A DNA stretch of 8,336 bases from Hyphomicrobiaceae bacterium. Its GTDB lineage: Bacteria; Pseudomonadota; Alphaproteobacteria; Rhizobiales; Hyphomicrobiaceae. The notes beneath the pieces are model-generated. The model worked only from the letters and a program-made list of their open reading frames with translations. It did not search any database and was not told the origin of the DNA. Positions 1 to 6,752 of the stretch are shown here, in pieces (position 1 is the stretch's first letter; each line of letters starts with the position of its first letter). The stretch covers positions 1 to 8,336 of the forward strand of contig JAJFHI010000447.1 in NCBI GenBank assembly GCA_021775715.1, in the 5' to 3' direction. Position numbers and translations under genes: made by a program.

Positions 1-195
1 GAAATTTTGGCAGCTGCGAAATCAAGAACTGCTTTCGATATGCCGCAAAAAAACACTCTTGGTGTACGGCTTGTGCTCCTTGGTATTCCAACAGGTCAAA
101 CCCACATCCGAAGGGTCCAAGTTCGGAATCGGCAACCTAGCTAGTCCGTCCCCAAAAGGGCGAAGTAACGAACCCGAGATACGTCAAGATGGTTA
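1..195. other. Left-edge region, possible tail of an unrecognised gene
   Basis: No gene can be assigned with confidence. All three forward frames are open for the first ~140 bases, so an open frame alone means little. Frame 1 (1-144, stop TAG at 142-144) reads most like protein: a short stretch with alternating hydrophobic residues (LGVRLVLLGIPTG, then IRRVQVRNR) that could be the last beta strands of a protein. Its third-position GC is low compared with the downstream genes. Frame 2 stays open to 197-199 with higher third-position GC but a less protein-like translation. The frame-1 stop lies in an 8-bp palindrome CTAGCTAG (137-144). No convincing terminator follows; CCC-AAAA-GGG at 151-160 is too short. 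It could equally be non-coding. Confidence 0.25.
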
Positions 196-224
196 TTGAT
201 CAATTACTAAATTGTCCCTATACT
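196..224 (+). promoter_or_regulatory. Candidate sigma70 promoter for the oxidoreductase operon
   Basis: TTGATC (196-201) and TATACT (219-224) are separated by exactly 17 bases, a good match to the vegetative -35/-10 pair (4/6 and 5/6). Transcription would start near 231, leaving a leader of about 178 nt before the first gene. The spacer contains an inverted repeat CAATT-N4-AATTG (201-214), and the -35 lies in the palindrome TTGATCAA (196-203), so a repressor could bind here. A second, weaker candidate -35 (TTGACG, 245-250) has no well-spaced -10. Assignment is by pattern only. Confidence 0.45.
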
Positions 225-294
225 TATGGCCGACAAACGCTGCTTTGACGCGATACGGTGCCGGTGCCGTCTATTAAGTCGCGCCTCAATTCAA

Positions 295-380
295 TTTTAC
301 AAATCGATCGTAAAACAGCAGCTTCAATCCCCGGCGCGAAACAAGCGGAGACGAGCCGAAACTCCGTAAAATGTAAAACA
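295..380. repeat. GTAAAA repeat cluster in the operon leader
   Basis: The word GTAAAA occurs three times in direct orientation (310-315, 366-371, 373-378) and once inverted as TTTTAC (295-300). The inverted copy and the first direct copy form a 6-bp inverted repeat with a 9-base spacer that contains ATCGAT. Two direct copies extend to GTAAAACA (310-317 and 373-380). The cluster lies between the candidate promoter and the first start codon. It could be binding sites for a regulator or RNA elements; AT-rich leader sequence could also produce it by chance. Confidence 0.35.
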
Positions 381-394
381 CGCACGGCAATATA

Positions 395-401
395 GGTGGA
401 G
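395..401 (+). promoter_or_regulatory. Ribosome binding site of the [2Fe-2S] subunit
   Basis: GGTGGAG lies 7 bases before ATG 409. The open frame also has a TTG at 406, but the spacing and start codon favour ATG 409. Confidence 0.6.
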
Positions 402-408
402 ACATTTG

Positions 409-861
409 ATGATTACATTCACAGTTAATGGAGATAGCCGTCAGTTTGACGGTGATGGCGACATGCCACTTTTGTGGTACCTGCGCGATCATGCAGGTCT
501 GGTCGGCACAAAGTACGGTTGTGGCGCGGGCCTTTGCGGCGCTTGCACAATTCATGTTGATGGTGTCGCGGTACGCAGTTGCCTGACGACGGTCAAAGAA
601 GCCAGCGGTAAGAAGATCACAACAATCGAAGGCCTGAGCCCCGATGGTGATCACCCTGTTCAGGTGGCTTGGCGCGATGCCAACGTTCCTCAGTGTGGGT
701 TTTGCCAGGCAGGCCAAATTATGAATGCCGCCGCACTGCTGGACGCTGAAAAATCACCGAGTGATGAACGCATAACCGAAGCAATGTCAGGCAACATATG
801 CCGCTGTGGGTGTTATCAGCGTATTCACGCCGCCGTCCGCACTGCAGCAGGAGGAGCGTAA
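409..861 (+). CDS. [2Fe-2S] small subunit of IorAB-type molybdenum hydroxylase
   Basis: Electron-transfer subunit of a xanthine-oxidase-family hydroxylase, resembling the alpha subunit of isoquinoline 1-oxidoreductase (IorA). It is 150 residues, the normal family length. The N-terminal plant-type ferredoxin domain has the cluster ligands C38, C43, C46 (YGCGAGLCGACTIHVDG) and C58. The C-terminal helical domain holds the second cluster: C96 and C99 (QCGFCQAGQ), C131 and C133 (NICRCGCYQRIH). C135 is an extra cysteine where the family often has Thr or Ser. It has no signal peptide, so it is presumably exported folded with the Tat-targeted large subunit. The stop is 3 bases before the next gene's ATG, implying one transcript and translational coupling. 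Electrons from the molybdenum centre should pass through both clusters to an external acceptor. Family assignment is firm; the substrate is unknown. Confidence 0.93.
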   Translation: MITFTVNGDSRQFDGDGDMPLLWYLRDHAGLVGTKYGCGAGLCGACTIHVDGVAVRSCLTTVKEASGKKITTIEGLSPDGDHPVQVAWRDANVPQCGFCQAGQIMNAAALLDAEKSPSDERITEAMSGNICRCGCYQRIHAAVRTAAGGA

Positions 862-864
862 GCC

Positions 865-3237
865 ATGTTGGGATACTTAGCGAAAGACACCGACCTTCTG
901 AATTACGAAAAGACCGGCGAACAAATCTCGACGCCAAACTTCATAATTGAGAACGTCAGCCGCCGCGATGTCATGAAGGGCATGGTTGCCACGTCAGGCC
1001 TCGTTGTCGCCATGCAGTTCATGACGACATCAGAAGCCCAAGCCTTCAAGCCCTATCCAACGGGCGCCGACGGCATGCCAAACAAAACGGTCAACGATCC
1101 GCATGTGTTCGTTGCCATCGATCCAGATGGAACCGTGTCAATCGTCACCCACCGCTCGGAAATGGGTACAGGCGTGCGCACAACGTTGCCGATGGTTGTC
1201 GCCGATGAAATGGAAGCCAACTGGGACAGAGTCAAAATTGTTCAGGCGCCTGGTGATGAGCCAAAGTATGGCAACCAGGACACCGACGGCTCACGTTCGG
1301 TCCGCCACTTCCTCCAGCCAATGCGCGAAGTTGGTGCCGCTGTTCGCCTCATGCTCGAACAAGCTGCCGCCGCCAAGTGGGGCGTCGATGTCGCCTTGTG
1401 CAAAGCGAAGGGACATACGGTTGTTCTCCAGTCCGCTGGTGAATCGCCAAAAGTACTGGGCTTTGGAGATCTAGCTGTAGCCGCGATGGCGTTACCAACA
1501 CCTGCGCGCGATAAGCTGACATTCAAAAAAGCCAGCGAATGGCGTTATATCGGTAAAAACGAAATTCAGATCTACGATCTGAAAGACATCACGACTGGCT
1601 CTGCCGTCTACGGTGCCGACGTTTCTGTTCCCGGTATGATGGTTGCGGTGATTGCCCGTCCGCCTGTTGTTGGCGCGTCGGTCGTATCGTTCGACGACAT
1701 TGCGACCAAGAAAATCCCAGGCGTTGTAGCGGTCATCCCACTTGATGGCAGCATGCCACCTGCGAAGTTCGCACCGCTTGGTGGCGTTGCCGTTGTTGCA
1801 AAAGACACCTATTCAGCAATCAAGGGCCGTGATGCCTTGAGGATTGAATGGGGTGACAGCAAGCACTCCGTCTACAACACGGAGACCTTCAAAAAGGAAA
1901 TGGCGGAGACGGCCAAAAAGCCTGGCAAAGCCATCCGTAATGAAGGCGACGTTGATGGAGCACTAAAATCTGCGGCGAAGACATTCACGCAAGATTATTA
2001 TCAGCCGCACATGTCACATGCGCCGATTGAGCCAGTGGTTGCCCTTGCCGTCGTTAAAGATGGCAAAGCCGAAATCTGGGGACCGTTCCAAAGCCCGTAT
2101 GGAGCACGAACGGACATTGCTAAATCGATCGGTCTCAAACCAGAGGACGTCAAAGTCAACGTGACGTTGCTTGGTGCCGCGTTCGGCCGCAAGTCCAAAT
2201 GTGATTTTGGCATCGAAGCTGCCTTGCTATCGCAAAAACTGGGTGGCACTCCGGTGCGTGTCCAGTGGACGCGTGAAGACGACATGAAAAATGGCTTCTA
2301 CCCCACGACATCGCACGAGCGCATTACAGTGGGTCTCGATGCCAACAACAAGGTGACTGCTTGGAACCACATGTCCGTGGCGCCGACAATTCTGTCTACC
2401 TTCGCGGATGACAACAAGACCGGGTTCTTCATCGAACACGGGATGGGCTTTGTTGAACTGCCATGGGAGGTTCCAAACTTCCGCGCGGAGATGGGTGAAA
2501 GCCTTGCTCACGTGCGCATTGGCTGGTTTCGGTCAGTCTCCAACATCCCACGTGCCTTCGCGGCGCAATCGTTCATTGCGGAATTGGCACACGAAACGGG
2601 ACGCGACCACAAGGAAGTGCTGTTGGAGCTCATCGGGTCGGATCGCAAGATCGATCCAAAAGCCCAAGGCTTCCCTGAAGACTTCTGGAACTACGGCGAG
2701 CCGATGGAAACGTATCCAATCGACACAGCCCGCTTCAAGAACGTCATCAACCTGGTGGCCGAAAAAGGTGGTTATGGCCGTAAAATGCCAAAAGGCGAAG
2801 GTTTGGGCCTCGCCGTCCACCGCTCGTTTGTCTCTTACGTTGCAACCCTAGTGCACGTGAAGATGGCAGACGACGGCACCGTGACTGTTCCAAAGGTCGA
2901 TGTTGCTGTTGACTGCGGCTTCCACATCCACGCAGAGCGGATCCGTTCGCAGGTCGAAGGCGCCTGCGTTATGGGCCACTCGGCGGCGATGCATTCCAAG
3001 CTGACCGTCGTCAACGGCGCCATCGAGGAGGGCAACTACGATACGCACGAAGTGGCTCGCATGAGCAACTATCCGCAAAACGTATCGGTCCACATTATTG
3101 ACCACCCATTTGAGGTTCCGGCCTCGGGTATGGGTGAACCTGGTGTTCCTCCATATGCACCGGCGTTGTACAATGCGATCTTTAACGCGACCGGTAAGCG
3201 CGCACGCGACATGCCACTTGGCGATCAGCTCGCTTAA
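865..3237 (+). CDS. Molybdopterin-binding large subunit, IorB/aldehyde oxidase-like, Tat-exported
   Basis: Catalytic subunit (790 aa) of a xanthine-oxidase-family hydroxylase that would oxidise an N-heterocycle or aldehyde using water. A Tat signal is visible: SRRDVMK at residues 32-38, a hydrophobic stretch at about 39-53, and a cleavage site after EAQA (57-60), so action is periplasmic. Residues ~90-190 carry the IorB-type GTGVRTTLPMVVADEME and YGNQDTDGSRSVRHF segments. About 225-335 is the a/b hammerhead domain (YGADVSVPGMMVAVIARPP). From ~370 on is the molybdopterin-binding region: PHMSHAPIEP, GAAFGRKSK (437-445), WFRSVSNIPRAFAAQSF, and GMGEPG with the presumed catalytic Glu758. A strong AGGAGGAG site (849-856) lies 8 bases before the ATG. 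The n-region of the signal is unusually long (31 residues before SRR). The fold and IorB-like subgroup are clear; the substrate is not. No FAD subunit or cytochrome gene follows. Confidence 0.93.
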   Translation: MLGYLAKDTDLLNYEKTGEQISTPNFIIENVSRRDVMKGMVATSGLVVAMQFMTTSEAQAFKPYPTGADGMPNKTVNDPHVFVAIDPDGTVSIVTHRSEMGTGVRTTLPMVVADEMEANWDRVKIVQAPGDEPKYGNQDTDGSRSVRHFLQPMREVGAAVRLMLEQAAAAKWGVDVALCKAKGHTVVLQSAGESPKVLGFGDLAVAAMALPTPARDKLTFKKASEWRYIGKNEIQIYDLKDITTGSAVYGADVSVPGMMVAVIARPPVVGASVVSFDDIATKKIPGVVAVIPLDGSMPPAKFAPLGGVAVVAKDTYSAIKGRDALRIEWGDSKHSVYNTETFKKEMAETAKKPGKAIRNEGDVDGALKSAAKTFTQDYYQPHMSHAPIEPVVALAVVKDGKAEIWGPFQSPYGARTDIAKSIGLKPEDVKVNVTLLGAAFGRKSKCDFGIEAALLSQKLGGTPVRVQWTREDDMKNGFYPTTSHERITVGLDANNKVTAWNHMSVAPTILSTFADDNKTGFFIEHGMGFVELPWEVPNFRAEMGESLAHVRIGWFRSVSNIPRAFAAQSFIAELAHETGRDHKEVLLELIGSDRKIDPKAQGFPEDFWNYGEPMETYPIDTARFKNVINLVAEKGGYGRKMPKGEGLGLAVHRSFVSYVATLVHVKMADDGTVTVPKVDVAVDCGFHIHAERIRSQVEGACVMGHSAAMHSKLTVVNGAIEEGNYDTHEVARMSNYPQNVSVHIIDHPFEVPASGMGEPGVPPYAPALYNAIFNATGKRARDMPLGDQLA

Positions 3238-3256
3238 GCGCAGACACACAAACCTC

Positions 3257-3287
3257 TCCCTGCGGGCATTAAAACTGTCCGCAGGGA
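3257..3287 (+). promoter_or_regulatory. Intercistronic hairpin between large subunit and xdhC-like gene
   Basis: TCCCTGCGG (3257-3265) and CCGCAGGGA (3279-3287) form a perfect 9-bp stem around a 13-base loop. It starts 20 bases after the upstream stop codon. No T-run follows, so it is not a classic intrinsic terminator. It may stabilise the upstream message or attenuate read-through, giving more enzyme than chaperone. That role is inference. Confidence 0.5.
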
Positions 3288-3315
3288 AACACCCTTCCTA
3301 GTATATTTGAATTTC

Positions 3316-4359
3316 ATGGCGGACATTGTGTTAGACCGGCCAGCATCCACTATCGCACCAACACAAACTGCAATTGGCTTTGTTGAAGACGTTTTACCGA
3401 CGCTGCTCTCATGGCGGCGTGCCGGTATCGCATCGGCACTTGTCAGCGTCGTTGGTGTGGATGGATCGTCGCCGCGCCCTGTTGGCAGCCAGATGGCCGT
3501 CGCGGCTGACGGTCGTTTTGTCGGGCAGATTTCGTCGGGATGTGCAGAACAGGCCATCGTTGAAGAAGCCGTGACGTGTTTGAAGTCGGCGAAAAACAGA
3601 CTTGTGCGTTATGGCAAGGGCTCGCCCTACCTGGATATCGTGCTTCCATGCGGCTCCGGCATCGACATCTTCTTTGACACACAAATCAAAACGTCCACGG
3701 TTGCGGACGTCACAAACCGTCTCGACGCACGTCAACCTGCGATCCTCGCCTTCGATCTCGAAGCTCTGACATCCCGAGCCACAGATGACGCAGCAACCAC
3801 CGCCGACTTCTCGCTTGCCAACAAAACATGGGCGAATGGCAACACCGTTTACAAACGCTTTGCCCCACAAATCCGTTTGCTCGCTTTTGGACGTGGCACA
3901 ATCATCGGCGCGCTCACACAACTTGGCAACGTTCTCGGTTTTGAGGCCCACACTTTTGCACCTGATCAGGAGACGCTCGCCTATGCGACTCAGTCCGGCG
4001 CTAAAACATCAACGCACCTTGTGAAACCAGGCGACAGTTCCGAGAATATCTCCAAGCTCACAGACCCATGGACGGCGGCGGTCTTGATGTTCCACGATCA
4101 CGATTGGGAGCCACCGCTGCTGCAACACCTACTCGAAACCGACTGCTTCTACATCGGAGCGATCGGCAGCAAGCGCACGCACGCCCAGCGCCTTGAGGTG
4201 CTGGAAGAAGACCTGGGCTGCGATCCGGGCCGATTAAAGCGCATCAAAGGCCCCGTCGGGCTCGACATCGGCGCGAAAAACCCGCCGGAAATCGCGCTCT
4301 CAATTGTCGCCGAAGTGCTACAGCACATTCGCCACAGCGGACGTCTGCAGAACAACTAA
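3316..4359 (+). CDS. XdhC/CoxI family molybdenum cofactor maturation protein
   Basis: Cytoplasmic chaperone (347 aa) of the XdhC/CoxI family. These proteins bind molybdenum cofactor, promote its sulfuration and insert it into xanthine-dehydrogenase-type enzymes, here presumably the upstream hydroxylase. The N-terminal XdhC_CoxI domain contains GSSPRPVGSQ (from G50), SSGCAEQ (C76) and LPCGSGIDI (C112). The C-terminal Rossmann-like XdhC domain has a glycine-rich turn FGRGTIIG (from ~191), DHDWEPPLLQ and GAIGSKRTHAQR (from 281), ending with GLDIGAKNPPEIALSIVAEV, all typical. Length is within the family range. The frame opens with TTG at 3307, but ATG 3316 is preferred; neither has an evident Shine-Dalgarno site, so translation may be weak or coupled. 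It lies 78 bases after the large subunit, beyond the hairpin. Confidence 0.9.
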   Translation: MADIVLDRPASTIAPTQTAIGFVEDVLPTLLSWRRAGIASALVSVVGVDGSSPRPVGSQMAVAADGRFVGQISSGCAEQAIVEEAVTCLKSAKNRLVRYGKGSPYLDIVLPCGSGIDIFFDTQIKTSTVADVTNRLDARQPAILAFDLEALTSRATDDAATTADFSLANKTWANGNTVYKRFAPQIRLLAFGRGTIIGALTQLGNVLGFEAHTFAPDQETLAYATQSGAKTSTHLVKPGDSSENISKLTDPWTAAVLMFHDHDWEPPLLQHLLETDCFYIGAIGSKRTHAQRLEVLEEDLGCDPGRLKRIKGPVGLDIGAKNPPEIALSIVAEVLQHIRHSGRLQNN

Positions 4360-4372
4360 AGTTACGGCCGCA

Positions 4373-4386
4373 GCCCATCGATGGGC
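4373..4386. promoter_or_regulatory. 14-bp perfect palindrome GCCCATCGATGGGC
   Basis: A perfect 14-base palindrome just after the xdhC-like stop codon, followed at once by a second palindrome GATATATC (4387-4394). It could be a dimeric regulator's operator for the downstream two-component genes. As RNA it would form only a 5-bp stem with a TCGA loop and no T-run, so termination is unlikely. The binding protein is unknown. Confidence 0.35.
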
Positions 4387-4427
4387 GATATATCACTGAG
4401 CCAGCTTGGTTAAGCCCGGAAAAGATT

Positions 4428-4440
4428 GGGAAAAATTCCC
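4428..4440. promoter_or_regulatory. Candidate operator GGGAA-N3-TTCCC, copy 1
   Basis: Inverted repeat GGGAA-AAA-TTCCC, 71 bases before the kinase start. The same arms with the same 3-base spacer recur at 6593-6605, after the response regulator gene. Just downstream is an extended -10-like element, TGTTACACT (4451-4459). If that is the promoter, the palindrome sits around -25 to -40, a position where a regulator would affect polymerase binding. Autoregulation by the encoded response regulator is possible but unproven. Confidence 0.35.
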
Positions 4441-4510
4441 GCGCGACGTCTGTTACACTGTATCAGATGATGCGAGTTCTCTGTCTCATAATAACCGGAA
4501 CCAAACGCGC

Positions 4511-5914
4511 GTGACCCTTCGTCTATCCCTGATCGCCACCATCGGCCTTGTCATGGCGCTGACGCTTCTCGTCGGCAGCCTCGCAATGTATGCCCGCGCC
4601 ACCAGCAAAATCGAAACCGAAATGAACGCGGCCATCAGGGTGGCCCAGCGCAACGCTGAGAACGCGATTACAAACTACACATCACGCATTAATGCCCTGC
4701 GCCTGCTGCCCCGCCTTGTTTCAATCTTTGACGGTCACCGCCATGTGCAGGCGAGTTTCGTCGGCAACGTCGCCAGCGCCTCATCACAATCACAGATATA
4801 CCGTTCCAAGTCACATGCACCCACATGGTTTGTGAATTTGTTCGCCGACGCAGTCCGGCAAGTCTCGATTCCATTGCCGGACACGATAGGCGATATCGGT
4901 AAATTCACCTTGACCACAGACCCGCGCAACGAAGTCGAGGAGGTTTGGGATTACCTAACGGAATCCCTGATGGTACTGGCAGCGCTGTGCCTGATTGTCC
5001 CATTGATCATATATTGGCAATTGAGCCACTCCCTGCGCCCGCTTGAAGATCTATCCCGCGCCTTCGGCGAGGTCGGTCCCGAACGCCGCCCGGCGCCCGT
5101 GCCCGAACATGGTCCGCAAGAGCTGTTACAGGTCTACAAAGGCTTCAACCAAATGGTCGATGGGTTATCGTCTGCGGAAGCCAAGAACCGCCGCTTAAAT
5201 GAACAACTCACCGCCGTCCAGGAAGAAGAGCGTGCCGATCTCGCCCGCGACTTACACGATGAAATCGGTCCGTTCCTGTTTGCCGTCGATGTTGACGCGT
5301 CGTCGCTTGCCAAGTTGCCGGCGGCAACTGAAAACACGGACATCGCAGGGCGCATTGACTCTATTCGCGGGTCCGTCAAACACATGCAGGGCATTGTGAA
5401 ATCGCTACTCGGGCGCTTGCGGCCCGGCGTGCTCCTCGATATGGGGCTTGAACCCGCCGTCGAAAATCTCATCGACTTCTGGCGCGGGCGACATCCCGAC
5501 ATCACGATTACGGCGAACCTTCCAGACGACGATCTCGGCGAGCCCTTCACCGCCACGATCTATCGCGTGATCCAGGAATCTCTGTCCAATGCCGTTCGCC
5601 ATGGCAAGCCATCAAATATCGAGGTCAATGTCGCCGCTGATCACGTCAGAAATACAATCAAAGTCTCAATCATTGATGATGGCGGCGGCTTTGAGGACAT
5701 CGAAACTTCTGGACCACCCGGATTCGGAATTCGAGGCATGCGGGAACGCGTGCAAAGAATGGGCGGCTCAATGGCAGTGACGAACCGTCGTGACACTTCT
5801 GGTGTTCTTGTTGCCGCCGTGTTGCCCGCTGGCGGAGGCGACACGCCTGTGCCCGAGGCCGAATACATCGAAACTCCTGAAAACAAGAAATACGCAGGTG
5901 CAAAACTTCCATGA
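4511..5914 (+). CDS. Membrane sensor histidine kinase, HisKA_3 class, MoxY-like
   Basis: Sensor kinase (467 aa) expected to autophosphorylate on His and pass phosphate to the regulator encoded next. GTG 4511 is chosen because the protein then begins with a short basic head and a first membrane helix (about 5-27), with GGAA 10 bases upstream; the frame also runs back to TTG 4406 through palindromic, non-protein-like sequence. A periplasmic segment of ~124 residues follows, then a second membrane helix (~153-175) and a HAMP-like linker starting with SLRPLEDLSRAF. The HisKA_3 dimerisation helix carries RDLHDEIGP with His249. The ATPase domain has the N-box QESLSNAVRHG (N360), DDGGGF (389-394) and GFGIRGMRERVQRMGG. 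The membrane-anchored N-terminus followed by HAMP recalls LapD/MoxY-type sensors; MoxY-like systems control alcohol and aldehyde oxidation in Paracoccus, but the signal here is unknown. The class is certain, the subgroup less so. Confidence 0.9.
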   Translation: MTLRLSLIATIGLVMALTLLVGSLAMYARATSKIETEMNAAIRVAQRNAENAITNYTSRINALRLLPRLVSIFDGHRHVQASFVGNVASASSQSQIYRSKSHAPTWFVNLFADAVRQVSIPLPDTIGDIGKFTLTTDPRNEVEEVWDYLTESLMVLAALCLIVPLIIYWQLSHSLRPLEDLSRAFGEVGPERRPAPVPEHGPQELLQVYKGFNQMVDGLSSAEAKNRRLNEQLTAVQEEERADLARDLHDEIGPFLFAVDVDASSLAKLPAATENTDIAGRIDSIRGSVKHMQGIVKSLLGRLRPGVLLDMGLEPAVENLIDFWRGRHPDITITANLPDDDLGEPFTATIYRVIQESLSNAVRHGKPSNIEVNVAADHVRNTIKVSIIDDGGGFEDIETSGPPGFGIRGMRERVQRMGGSMAVTNRRDTSGVLVAAVLPAGGGDTPVPEAEYIETPENKKYAGAKLP

Positions 5915-6528
5915 AGATCTTGTTGGTCGACGACCATGCCATTGTTCGCGAGGGTGTTCGCCGTCTATTGGCAACGATGCCCGACGTCACCGTTGAAGAG
6001 GCTGACGATGGGCTAAAGGCTCTGGCCAAGTTCAAGTCAGAACGCCCTGACCTTTGCCTGGTTGACCTCAACTTGTCCGGGATCGCTGGACTGGAGCTGA
6101 TCCGCCGGCTGTTGGCCGAAGACAAGTCGGCCAAGATTATTGTCTTCAGCATGCACGCCGAACCGATTTACGCCGCGCGCGCGCTACGCCTTGGTGCACG
6201 TGGGTACGTTAGCAAAAGTGCCGCGTCAGACGAACTCACAACAGCAATCGAAAAAGTCGCCAAAGGCGGGCGCTATGTGGAACGCGAACTAGCGTCCGAA
6301 CTGGCCGTCGGGCAATACTCCGGCGATGATCCGCTAAATATTCTGACTGCGCGCGAAATCGACATATTGCGGCTGCTCGGCGACGGCAAAAGCCTGACCG
6401 AAATCGCCAACGCCATGGGTGTCTCCTACAAGACCATCGCCAACTCGTGCAGCCTTATCAAAGGCAAGCTGGGGCTGGAACGCACCGCCGATCTTATCCG
6501 CATCTCGTTGCAGCTCCTTCACAAATAG
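5911..6528 (+). CDS. NarL/LuxR-family response regulator
   Basis: DNA-binding partner of the kinase, 205 aa. Its ATG overlaps the kinase stop in an ATGA junction, so the two are translationally coupled and almost surely a cognate pair. The receiver domain (1-~120) shows acidic D7/D8, phospho-acceptor D52 (CLVDLNLSG), S80 and K102. The loop after D52 reads NLSG instead of the common NLPG. The C-terminal LuxR-type helix-turn-helix (~145-205) contains LTAREIDILRLL, SLTEIANAMGVSYKTIANSCSLIKGKLG and a final LIRISLQLL. MoxX and other NarL-type regulators share this layout. Phosphorylation should free the HTH to dimerise on inverted repeats. Targets are not known; the palindromes on either side of the pair and the upstream oxidoreductase promoter are candidates. 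Confidence 0.93.
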   Translation: MKILLVDDHAIVREGVRRLLATMPDVTVEEADDGLKALAKFKSERPDLCLVDLNLSGIAGLELIRRLLAEDKSAKIIVFSMHAEPIYAARALRLGARGYVSKSAASDELTTAIEKVAKGGRYVERELASELAVGQYSGDDPLNILTAREIDILRLLGDGKSLTEIANAMGVSYKTIANSCSLIKGKLGLERTADLIRISLQLLHK

Positions 6529-6592
6529 GCCTATCACGGTCAGCGCTAAATCGTTTCGGCGAGCTCACATTGGTGAGATAGAGCAATAGATC

Positions 6593-6605
6593 GGGAACAT
6601 TTCCC
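6593..6605. promoter_or_regulatory. Candidate operator GGGAA-N3-TTCCC, copy 2
   Basis: Inverted repeat GGGAA-CAT-TTCCC, 65 bases after the response regulator stop. Arms and spacing are identical to the copy at 4428-4440; only the central three bases differ. Together they bracket the two-component genes. The function is unproven. Confidence 0.35.
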
Positions 6606-6752
6606 ATAGCCGACCGGCTTGGGCTTGGGCGATAGTTGAATTGTTGACGGGTATTTCGAAGTCCAGCGCGACAACAGCGATAGTACCTCCCCAGCATGAC
6701 CGCTATTGCAGCCGTCCGCTTGGTACCCCGAGACATCCTCCTTTGGAACCGC

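Noticed and set aside
147..161. CCC-AAAA-GGG as a terminator for a gene entering from the left
   Set aside because: The stem is only 3 bp and no T-run follows.
221..227. TACTTAT as a NarL-type heptamer and target of the encoded regulator
   Set aside because: It fits the E. coli NarL heptamer consensus but has no paired inverted heptamer two bases away and overlaps the -10 hexamer, so a single match is not evidence.
225..408. Molybdenum cofactor riboswitch in the leader of the hydroxylase operon
   Set aside because: The length would allow one, but I could not find the long paired architecture expected of that RNA; the visible structure is only short AT-rich inverted repeats.
286..717. 143-codon open frame on the - strand
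   Set aside because: It is antisense to the [2Fe-2S] subunit, whose cluster cysteines are all in place, and its translation resembles no protein family.
2408..2851. 147-codon open frame on the + strand inside the large subunit gene
   Set aside because: It is a shifted-frame shadow; the main frame carries the conserved molybdopterin-binding motifs across this stretch.
3302..3307. TATATT as a -10 for a separate xdhC promoter
   Set aside because: No -35-like hexamer lies 16-18 bases upstream, where the hairpin arm is located instead.
3307..3309. TTG 3307 as the start of the XdhC-like protein
   Set aside because: It adds only three residues, has no ribosome site, and an ATG follows at 3316.
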